A stretch of DNA of 64,000 nt, taken from NCBI GenBank assembly GCA_025084515.1, contig JAJAGP010000084.1:124001-188000 (forward strand), in the 5' to 3' direction. Of this stretch, positions 57,034-64,000 are shown piece after piece (positions within the stretch are counted from its first letter, which is position 1; each line of letters starts with the position of its first letter). The notes under the pieces were generated by a model. It was not told where the DNA came from, made no database searches, and was given only the letters and a program-made list of their open reading frames with translations. Made by a program: the position numbers and the translations under genes. This DNA is from Ancistrus triradiatus (taxonomy: Eukaryota > Chordata > Actinopteri > Siluriformes > Loricariidae).

Positions 57034-57426
57034 TCACACGGTGGCACCCAGTAGCTCATCTGACTTGGCCATGATCTGATTCTGGTTGGAGTCCAGGCCA
57101 AAGAACTTGACGCGAAGGCCGTCGGTGGGGTGGACCACAGGCACGGAGATCAGACGCGGGAACGTCCGCGTGGCCAGCTCAAAGCGGCTCCCCCCGGCCA
57201 GCTCCACAGCTAACAGCTTGAGGAAGAGTGTGGCCAGCTGCTTGCCCAGGCACGAGCGTACACCACCTCCAAAGGGCAGGTAGTGAAAGCGTCCCTCGCG
57301 GTCCTCGCCGCGCTCTGCGCTGAAGCGATCAGGGTCGAAGGCGGCCACGTCCTTAAAGATGGCCGACGTGTCGTGAGTGTCTCGGATACTGTACATGACA
57401 CTCCAACCCTTAGGAATTTGTAAGCC
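57034..57426 (-). CDS. cyp26b1: cyp26b1 terminal coding exon (haem-binding loop and C-terminus)
   Basis: Encodes 130 residues plus TGA (57036-57034). It begins GLQIPKGWSVMYSIRDTHDT after a tctcacacag acceptor. FDPDRF leads to the Cys-loop FGGGVRSCLG; the haem-ligand Cys codon lies at 57252-57250. The tail FELATRTFPR...GLDSNQN...GATV is diagnostic of CYP26B1. The exon is richer in GC than the surrounding intron DNA. Confidence 0.94.
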   Translation of the reverse strand, partial: GLQIPKGWSVMYSIRDTHDTSAIFKDVAAFDPDRFSAERGEDREGRFHYLPFGGGVRSCLGKQLATLFLKLLAVELAGGSRFELATRTFPRLISVPVVHPTDGLRVKFFGLDSNQNQIMAKSDELLGATV

Positions 57427-60400
57427 CTGTGTGAGAAAGGTGACAGGCAGAAAAAGAAAAGGGGAATAGAAAATATAGGTAGAATTAAGAATTTGAAATA
57501 AAAACAGAGAACAAGGGCACATAGAACCTTCTGCAATATAGAGCTCCAATGGTTACTGGGCAACTATTTTTTGCACTACATAACCAGTTCTGGAGGACCA
57601 ATGTACCTCAGATGTCTTTACTGTATTTACACATTTTATAATTTATATACAGGGGGTCCTCGACTTACGATTTTCGGTGTAAGTCGGAACATACGTACAT
57701 ACTGTACGTAAATAACATACTGTAAGCACTTATCCTATCCTAACACAGTAATTATCAAAAAACGAGCCGCGTAACCGTGTATTCTTCCGCCGCACACACC
57801 AAACACAAAGTTCGCGTTATGACGTTTACGACGTAAAACCACTTAAGTCGAAAGAAGGCTTTATACAGTAAATGGGAGATGCGTCGTAACCACGAAACGT
57901 CGTAACTCGAGACCGTCGTAACCCGAGGACTACCTGTATAGCCATTTCCCCTCTGATGTTGAACAGTGGAACACTCTATATTCATGTAATGGCGATATCA
58001 TTACAAGCTCATAAATTCTGCCTGGAATCTTGTCACTGTGCAGTCATTTAGTCATCATAGTAAGATATAGTAAAATTGTGGGGATGTAGCTCAGTGGTAG
58101 AGTGCATGCTTTGCATATATGAGGTCTTGGGTTCAATCCCCAGCATCTACACTCTTGTTTCCACTAGTGTACACATGGAACTGGAACATTTCTTTGGGAC
58201 TGTGGTAGCCTAGTGGTTAAGGTACTGGACTATGGACCAGAAGGTCCAGGGTTCAAATCCCACCTCTGTAAGATATAGTAAGATTGTGGGGATTGTGGGT
58301 CCTTGTGCAAGGCCCTTAACCCACAAATGCTTGGATTGTAAGACTGTACCAATTGTAAGTCGCTCTGGATAAGGGCGTCTGCTAAATGCTGTAAATGTAA
58401 ATGTAATATGCTTACAATTCTGAAACCAAGAACTGAGATAGTAGAAAAGAATAGAAATTGTGTTTGTCCATCTCTATGGGTCATTCATAAATCCTACATT
58501 ATAAAACTGAAACTAGACTGGCATGCAAGTATGAGTAAGAGGCGTTTTTCTAACATACGTCAAGCTCGAAGGTCTGCATGGCAATGCGGTAGCCTCCCGA
58601 CACAGGTGCGTAGAGGCGCAACACCTCCTTGATGACACAATCCAGGTATTTGAGACCGTAGATGCTGTTGAGCTGCAGTTCACCCTGGCACAGGCAGCCG
58701 TCGTGCAGCAGGCCGCAGGTGCGCAGCTCCTCACGCAGTTTCTCCAGCACAGCAGGGTGCTTCAGTAACTGCATGACCAGTGAGGTGCTGGCGCTGGCCG
58801 TAGTGGCAAAGGCAGCAAAGATCAGCTCGATGGTGGACTCCTGGAACCCAAATAAAGTGAGTTAGTCACATCACACTCATAGGATGCATGTTTAACTAGC
58901 AGAATTAAGACAGTAAATGGAATCCTAATGTCTTTTTGGAAAATATAGCATATCCTATTCATGGCCATGACTTGGGGTCAGCTCTATCAGTTCTGACTGG
59001 CCTGACTGTGCCCTCTCTTCTTTCATTCTGAGACTTGGCCGCCATGTAGCACAGGTCAGATTTTGCTTTCATTTGTTTTAACAGAGCATGCCAACAAGCC
59101 AGTGCTGACAGGATTGAGGGATCCACCCGTCTGCCCTAGAGTGAGTGTGGGAACTCCTGTCTTAGTCCATCTCAGCCCAGGGCAGTAACAAAGTCAAAAG
59201 TGCATGCATGGTCAGGCCCAGTGTGACATGAGAGTCAAGGTTTGGAAGTGTTTTTGACTTGTTTTATTTGGGCTTCTCTAAGGGCCAAAAAGAAAGGTAA
59301 TAACAAATGTGTTTTGGCATGACTTTGGCGCTGACACAGAGAGGCACAGTGAAGGAGAGATGGATAACAGCATGAAAATGTATTTAGTTTTACATCTATG
59401 TAAACTCTCAGCTAACTAATAATTTGAGTATCCACCGTGAATTTATAAGTTATAGGACAGCTATGCAATCACGAGAGTGAGAACTAAGGTAAGACAATAT
59501 ACATTATATTGACAAATGTTTGTGGACACTCAAAAATCACATGTAGACAAAAAATTACTTTGTCCTTCTAAAAGGGCTTTCCACTAAATTTTGGAACATA
59601 TCTTTGAGGTCAGCTTATGATGTTAGACAATAAGCCCTGGCTCACTTTTGTCATTCCAGTGCATTTTCAAGGTGTCTGATTGAGTCAAGGTCAAGGTTCT
59701 GTGCAAGCCTGCCAAGTGTTTGTCTATGGAGAATGTACGCTTTGTATTACGAATGTGTTACAAGTGAGTGTTGCTGAAATAGCAGAGCTCAATAAGTAGA
59801 AAGGATGTATACAAACTTTTGTCTATATAGAGAATATTACATTACATTTAATACAAAGTACTACAGTAGACAGTTGTGTTTTCTAAAGCATATAACTTTA
59901 GAGCTGTTTTTTGAAATAGCTGCCTGTTGTAATGAATCTGAGGCAATAGGCCTAAAACAAATCCCACAATAGATGGCTCATCTCTCCTCAGACGTTGCGC
60001 CAATTATGATCTGTTACGCTTCAAATCTGTTCATTTCTTTTGAAAGGGATTAGACTTCATTCCCAATCCCAGCTTCTTTATGCATAGTCATGCAGACAAA
60101 TGTGTGCTTCATCAGAAATGGAGCAGTAGGTGTGGTACAAACCTTAAGTTCTTGCATGCTGAGCTCTGTCCCATTCTCTTTAGCACTCTCCAGAAGCACG
60201 TCCAGCGCATCCGTATAGTCTTTCCCTTGTGTGCGCAGTGGTTTCTCAATGATGGCTTTCTCTATGACCTTCTGAAGAGTGTCCCTTGCACGAATGCCCT
60301 ACAGAGACACCACAAGAGAGTCTGATTAGATAACAGGCAGAAATACAATCATGTTGACGGATAGTAGCGGTAAATATCCAACATTCCTGACTGTATGACA

Positions 60401-60681
60401 CTCACCTTTCTGTAACCACTAAAGGGCAAATCAATGGGCAATGAAAAAACATTGTCCACAAACTCCTGGAAGGTACTGAAAAGGACACGCATCTCTTCAT
60501 CCGAAATGCGGAAGCCAAGGAGTACACGGATGGCCATCTGAAATGACAGGTGCTGGGACTCGCGATACACGTTGATGGGCTCCGGGTTGGAACTCCACAC
60601 ACGCAGCGTCTCCTGGATCACCTGTTGGATCTTAGGCAGGTAACTTTCCAGAGCCTCGTGGCTGAAGACTTTAGCAAATAT
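57034..60681 (-). CDS. cyp26b1: cyp26b1, 3' four coding exons (retinoic acid 4-hydroxylase, cytochrome P450 26B1); 5' part outside window
   Basis: Established for the family: CYP26B1 is an ER-membrane, haem-thiolate monooxygenase that inactivates all-trans retinoic acid by 4-hydroxylation and so limits retinoid signalling in development. Seen here: four exons on the minus strand (60681-60406, 60298-60143, 58840-58559, 57426-57034) with GT-AG borders, all phase 0, giving 92+52+94+130 = 368 residues and a stop. The family is about 512 residues long, so about 140 N-terminal residues are missing; no matching exon was found up to 64000. Motifs in order: helix segment ending LPFSGYRK, I-helix FAAFATTAS, ExxR (KEVLR), haem loop FGGGVRSCLG. 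The C-terminus VKFFGLDSNQN...LLGATV is close to what I recall of CYP26B1, and favours it over CYP26A1 or CYP26C1. No frameshift or internal stop was seen in the exons. It looks like an intact host gene cut by the window edge. Confidence 0.93.
57650..57936. mobile_element. Pogo/Tigger-type MITE in cyp26b1 intron 5
   Basis: A 287-bp non-coding element flanked by TA on both sides. Its inverted termini are CAGGGGGTCCTCGACTTACGA and, read on the minus strand, CAGGTAGTCCTCGGGTTACGA. The inner part also pairs loosely (the gtcgtaac/gttacgac theme). TA target duplication and CAG termini fit the Tc1/mariner-pogo superfamily. Confidence 0.75.
58080..58151 (+). tRNA. tRNA-Ala(TGC)-like gene or recent pseudogene inside cyp26b1 intron 5, antisense to it
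   Basis: A full cloverleaf can be drawn. The acceptor arm GGGGATG faces CATCTAC with a G-A mismatch at the second pair. The D arm is GCTC/GAGT. The anticodon arm is CATGC-TTTGCAT-ATATG, giving anticodon TGC, with the pair next to the loop broken (C-A). The T arm is TTGGG-TTCAATC-CCCAG. The A-box tagctcagtggtaga and the B-box ggttcaatccc are good. It closely resembles vertebrate tRNA-Ala(TGC) with a few, mostly C-to-T/G-to-A, changes. No SINE tail follows. Two stem mismatches make a pseudogene likely, and I see no clean TTTT terminator directly after it. Confidence 0.65.
58196..58405 (+). mobile_element. tRNA-derived SINE (family B) in cyp26b1 intron 5, with a foreign internal segment
   Basis: The head (gtagcctagtggttaagg, then ggttcaaatcccacctctg) and the tail (gtaagtcgctctggataagg, then repeated gtaaat) match the other family B copies in the window. 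Where other copies have the 'ccaagctgccactgttg' part, this one has a 24-nt stretch (58269-58292) that copies the left flank at 58061-58084. Confidence 0.85.
58559..58840 (-). CDS. cyp26b1: cyp26b1 exon (fifth coding exon: I-helix and ExxR)
   Basis: Encodes 94 residues. It opens with ESTIELIFAAFATTASAS, the I-helix lining the distal haem pocket, where the usual P450 AGxxT appears as AAFATT. The K-helix ExxR is at exon residues 72-75 (E codon at 58627-58625, R codon at 58618-58616) and is followed by SGGYRIAMQTFELD. The acceptor is gggttccag and the donor is GTATGT. Confidence 0.92.
59503..59830. mobile_element. Tc1-like MITE in cyp26b1 intron 4
   Basis: The left end ttatattgacaaatgtttgt and the right end acaaacttttgtctatatag form imperfect inverted termini of the teleost Tc1 family that starts 'tatattgccaaaag'. 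The interior is short and has no transposase motif. Limits are approximate. Confidence 0.6.
60143..60298 (-). CDS. cyp26b1: cyp26b1 exon (fourth coding exon)
   Basis: Encodes 52 residues starting GIRARDTLQKV and ending ELSMQELK. It contains the family's TQGKDY and ALDxLLES segment in the G/H-helix region. The acceptor is tctctgtag before GGC; the donor after AAG at 60143 is GTTTGT. It was identified by family alignment and frame continuity. Confidence 0.9.
60406..60681 (-). CDS. cyp26b1: cyp26b1 exon (third coding exon by family structure)
   Basis: Encodes 92 residues from IFAKVFSHEALESYLPK to LPFSGYRK, matching the CYP26B1 segment after the conserved KRK. The acceptor is cttgacag before ATA at 60681; the donor after AAG at 60406 is GTGAGT. 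The intron that follows is only 107 bp (60405-60299). The reading frame is open throughout. Confidence 0.92.
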
Positions 60682-60721
60682 CTGTCAAGAGAGATAAAAA
60701 TCATTCATTCAATATATTTGT

Positions 60722-60752
60722 AGATACATAGATAGATAGATAGATAGATATA
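60722..60752. repeat. GATA microsatellite
   Basis: Roughly six to seven GATA units just upstream of the third-exon acceptor, in intron 2 of cyp26b1. Confidence 0.85.
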
Positions 60753-61159
60753 GCTGGAGAGTCGGTGAGCATGTGTGTGGCTCAGCTATTTTAATCAGCA
60801 TGTCAGAGTAAGATCAACTGTGAGGACACAACACCACAAAGATATCCAATTCTATGAGAATTTCAGCTCAGTCCTGCCTCAGGACTCCAGAAGTCTAAAA
60901 TAAATACCTTCTTTTCTATCTTCCATCTATGTGGAGCAAGACACAGGTGAGTGGAATTCCCTCTCTAAACTGTACATCCCACAGTCCACAATTCCCCTAA
61001 CCCCCAAAAGCCTAACAATGCTGTGTTCAACAGAAATATGGGTTGAAATGTCATCTAAATATTATCCTGAAGGAACACATCAGCAGCTATAGAACAGGTT
61101 TATTTTCCTTTCAGAATGGAACATGGAACATTCTCATTAATTCACAAGTCCTGACTATT

Positions 61160-61640
61160 TTTGACCTTTTTGCTTTTAATCGCCCCCCCTCACCCCCACC
61201 CGCCTCTCCATCCCTCCATTATAGTGGAGCTGGACAGAGAGAGTTTCCTTCTCCATCAGCAGAGAGAGCAAGCGTGGAAGGTAAGATTTTCCTGGCCGAG
61301 GCAGTGCATTTCTAATGCGCCTTAGTCGCGCGGGTTTGTTTGGTGAAATAACATCCATGTTCCCCTTAAAAACTCCAGCTCTTTCGACTAACAATAGTAC
61401 TTTTTATATGCCATCTCGCCCGAATACCTTGGCTGTGCACAGCTTTTCCAGAGTAGTAAAGATGTCGGGGGTGGAGCTGGTGAGAAAACACCAGGGTCCT
61501 CCCTTCACCTCTGACTTTCTCCCACTGTCTCTGCCCATCATGGCATTACTCTCATCTCTCTCAGCCCCTTCCATTCAGCTCTCATTCAGTAAGAGTGCCC
61601 AACAATCTCTTACCATCTCTCAATGCTGTAAATGAATGAA
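61160..61640. other. Possible conserved non-coding block in cyp26b1 intron 2
   Basis: A higher-complexity, GC-richer stretch without repeat features, lying in the first intron seen upstream of exon 3. The short open frames here do not resemble P450 sequence. Intronic enhancers are plausible in a developmental gene, but conservation cannot be seen from one genome. The rest of intron 2 (60753-63350) holds one old dispersed repeat and otherwise nothing recognisable. Confidence 0.25.
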
Positions 61641-62477
61641 CAATGGCTGTCACTGTGAAGAGATCACTGAGCAACTTCTCTATCTTCCACACCATCATCT
61701 GTGCACCTTCAGCACAGTGTGTTATAAGACACCAATAGATCTTTGTCAGCTCATGTGATTATATATGGGGCACATTTGCCATGTACTAAAGACAGTCAAA
61801 TCTTTATTAGCTCCTGGTTATTGAGCTGTTTGCACTGAAGAGAACACATGTGTAATTCATTGCCATTCAATAACACATTCCATGCTTATTCCTGTATGGG
61901 TCAGAAGCAGTGTGATTAGGAGTGAATACTGTGCCTGCTGTACAGACGTAAGTAAAATACGATTAATGCCAGCACACATCATCCTGGGACACTCTATATA
62001 TTGCTGGAGAATTGTCAAGCTGCTCCTCGTTCTTCATTACAAAAAAAGAGGCTTTCTTGTGTTCCCTTATATATAGACACACATACACACCCCCTTCAGA
62101 AACGTCCCCTCTTTAATCATTGCCATATGTCCTAAATTATATGAAACAGCTCGGAGCTGCTGGTTTGAGCAGAATGTAAAGACTTCTTTCTTCTTTCTTT
62201 TCTCACCCCTCTTTACTTCTCTCTCACTGAAACTACGCTCCACATTTCCTCCCCCTCTGTCTGTCTCCGACCTAAAACACAATCCCTTATTCACCAGCAG
62301 AAATCTGCTGAGAAGTTGGGATCGGGTAGGATTAAATGACACCCTCTACTGGACACATCAGAAGCTGCAATGTTTCACAGACTTAATTTGATCGATTTGT
62401 TTTTAACAAAATCAGAAGCTCCTTGCATAAAAATAAAATAGATTAAACACTAAATAGATAAAGTGATTTAATAATGT

Positions 62478-62880
62478 GGGTGTTACTGCCATGGATGAGA
62501 AATGAAGAACAAGTTAACACTATTTTTTGTATTGATTTTGTTTATGCTAATGTAAACCATAGCTTTGCTAGTTTAAAGAATGCCTTTACTTTAGTTGGCT
62601 AATATGTGCTCTTGGTAGGCAGCATGCAGCCTGCAACGTGGTTGATTTTCTTGTCCATTACTCCACAAGAAGAAAAAAACAAAAGAAACTGGCTCTGACT
62701 GACAAACCTTAGCCACTCAAGTTTTTGGAAAGATGCTGGCAATTTGGGAATTGTAGTGCCTGTAATGAATTTGCTTGGTGTGTCCTGTAGTTCTGTTCAG
62801 TAATCCAGGATAAAATTTACATTTTACTGCTATGATTTTAGTGGGGCACAGTAACATTGTACTTGGGCATGTGCCTTGCT
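62478..62880 (+). repeat. Copy 2 of an unnamed dispersed repeat (see 13143)
   Basis: Shares scattered blocks in order with 13143-13578: start 'gaagaacaa..ttaacact', middle 'tttttggaaagatgc', then 'attgtagtgcctg', 'cagtaatccagga' and the end 'acagtaacatt'. Similarity is moderate with many indels. No coding motif or TIR is visible. Confidence 0.6.
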
Positions 62881-63352
62881 AATGTGAGTCTGATGACGGT
62901 TGTGGCTGGTGCCATCTCAATATCTTCTCCAGACCTAACAACTGCAAATATTTGAGATAGCTGTGCATGTGAATTTTTTTATAACAGCTATCCATGTATT
63001 TGATACATGATGTCAGAAGAACACACATTCAGGGCAGTTTTTCTGCTTATACTGTATATATAGTTCTTTCCTTTGGATATTGTGGATAAGTTGGTTTATC
63101 AATAAAGACAACATGGAAAAAGGGTATCACAGTCTTTTTCCCCAATCATGTTGCATAATTTCACTTAAGAGTAGTTAATAATAGATAGAAATCCAGATCA
63201 ATTTGTATTTTATTTTACCAAGTGTTTGGAAATTATTTAAGGTTGATAAAGAATGAATCACAGCTAAAATGCTTTTTCCACCACAAAAGACAGTGCAGAT
63301 GCAGCACTTCAGCATATTGTGATTACTACTCTGAATTCAGCAAACAACCAAG

Positions 63353-63440
63353 TAGCTTGGCAGCTTGGCAGAGGTGGGATGTGAATCCTAGACCTTTTGG
63401 CCCTTAGTCCAGTACCTCAACTGCTAGACCACCACAGTCC
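63353..63440 (-). mobile_element. SINE family B, truncated, minus orientation
   Basis: Contains the complement of the tRNA-like head: gaggtgggatgtgaatcc ... agtccagtacctcaactgct ... ccaccacagtcc. The 3' tail module is missing. Confidence 0.75.
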
Positions 63441-63834
63441 ACTGTGGAATGACTGAACATAAGCGAAGCTAGTGCCATAATTTGCTACATTACGATCTCG
63501 TTAGGCGTACATACCATCTTCAGAAGCAACAGTGGAGGATCATAGAACTCATTTCCCAGTTATTCTGTTGCAGCTGGACAAGTCTGTGGCACTGTCTGTT
63601 AGAAAAGCAGTTCAAGCTATTATATCTTCCTTCCAATTACAGTCATCTGACTTGAGTGGTGATGCTTGAGTTCTGCATTTGACCCTTTAAGTGAATGTAA
63701 CACTTTCAGCGTCACCCATATGTTCCTGTTCTATACTCTTGGTAACCTACAAAGAAGGGTAATTAAATTAAGCATGACCACCTAGTTATAGTACAGGTCA
63801 TGTGGTATTGGAATCAATAGCAATCTGTGGGATA

Positions 63835-64000
63835 GAGTGGTGCTTGTACGTTTGTGAAACCTTAGAATTTTTTATATTTCGGCAAAAATATCACCTGAAC
63901 CATCACAAGTCCTTACATTAGATAAATAGAACAAATGAGACAAAAATAGTATACTTGGTTATTTATTTAGTGTTTAATCCAATATGTCATGTCTGTGAGT
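63835..64000 (+). mobile_element. Tc1-like family A, 5' terminal repeat, runs off the window
   Basis: Matches the terminal repeat of family A: gtggtgcttg, gtttgtgaaaccttagaat, acaaatgagacaaaaatagt, acttggttatttattta. Several differences mark it as old. The element continues past 64000. Confidence 0.8.

Noticed and set aside
61315..61635. 106-codon plus-strand frame as a missing cyp26b1 exon or another gene
   Set aside because: Wrong strand for cyp26b1 and no P450 N-terminal motifs; the minus frames here do not match the family either.
60700..64000. Exons 1 and 2 of cyp26b1
   Set aside because: Searched by eye on the minus strand for the expected N-terminal anchor, PIPKG and STEWPRSTR-type motifs; none was found, so they are inferred to lie outside the window.

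Overview
The window reads as vertebrate, specifically teleost, nuclear DNA. Its one recognisable host gene is split by GT-AG introns, and the rest is AT-rich intergenic DNA crowded with fish-type repeats: many Tc1/mariner copies, tRNA-derived SINEs with a 'cgctctggataagggcgtctgctaaatg'-type tail, Mermaid/DANA-like SINEs, an RTE LINE, a Penelope-like element and (TG)n tracts. The repeat mix suggests an otophysan fish, perhaps a catfish, but that is inference.

Host gene. The minus strand from 60681 to 57034 carries the last four coding exons of the retinoic-acid hydroxylase cyp26b1 (368 residues, all introns phase 0). They include the I-helix, the ExxR motif, the haem-cysteine loop and the native stop. 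Roughly the first 140 residues (two exons) were not found and should lie beyond 64000. Introns 4 and 5 hold a Tc1-type MITE, a pogo-type MITE, a SINE and a tRNA-Ala-like sequence. Everything below about 56.8 kb is downstream of the gene and shows no other convincing host gene.

Layout. 1-5 kb: a pogo-like MITE and an internally deleted Tc1 copy (family A). 5-8 kb: a Tc1 remnant and a 5'-truncated RTE LINE with a 15-bp target duplication. 9.8-17.5 kb: Tc1-like pseudogenes of several families, a pogo MITE carrying a transposase DNA-binding fragment, and a second family A copy. 17.5-24.4 kb: a third family A copy split by an LTR element whose interior is a series of GC-rich minisatellites. 24.4-32.2 kb: SINEs, a Penelope-like fragment with a 32-bp inverted repeat, L1/Tx1-like and L2/CR1-like LINE scraps, and a full-length but dead Tc1 (family D). 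32-44 kb: mostly repeat-poor, with a 138-bp tandem repeat, a pair of diverged direct repeats, a perfect 99-bp inverted repeat around 40.5 kb and an inverted family A copy. 44-56 kb: an inverted family D copy with a nested pogo MITE, further SINEs and TG-associated repeats. 57-64 kb: cyp26b1.

No transposase here looks functional. The most unusual structures are the LTR element with stepwise-changing minisatellites and an out-of-place 55-bp piece of its target, the 99-bp perfect hairpin, and a SINE in cyp26b1 intron 5 that contains a 24-nt copy of its own flank.
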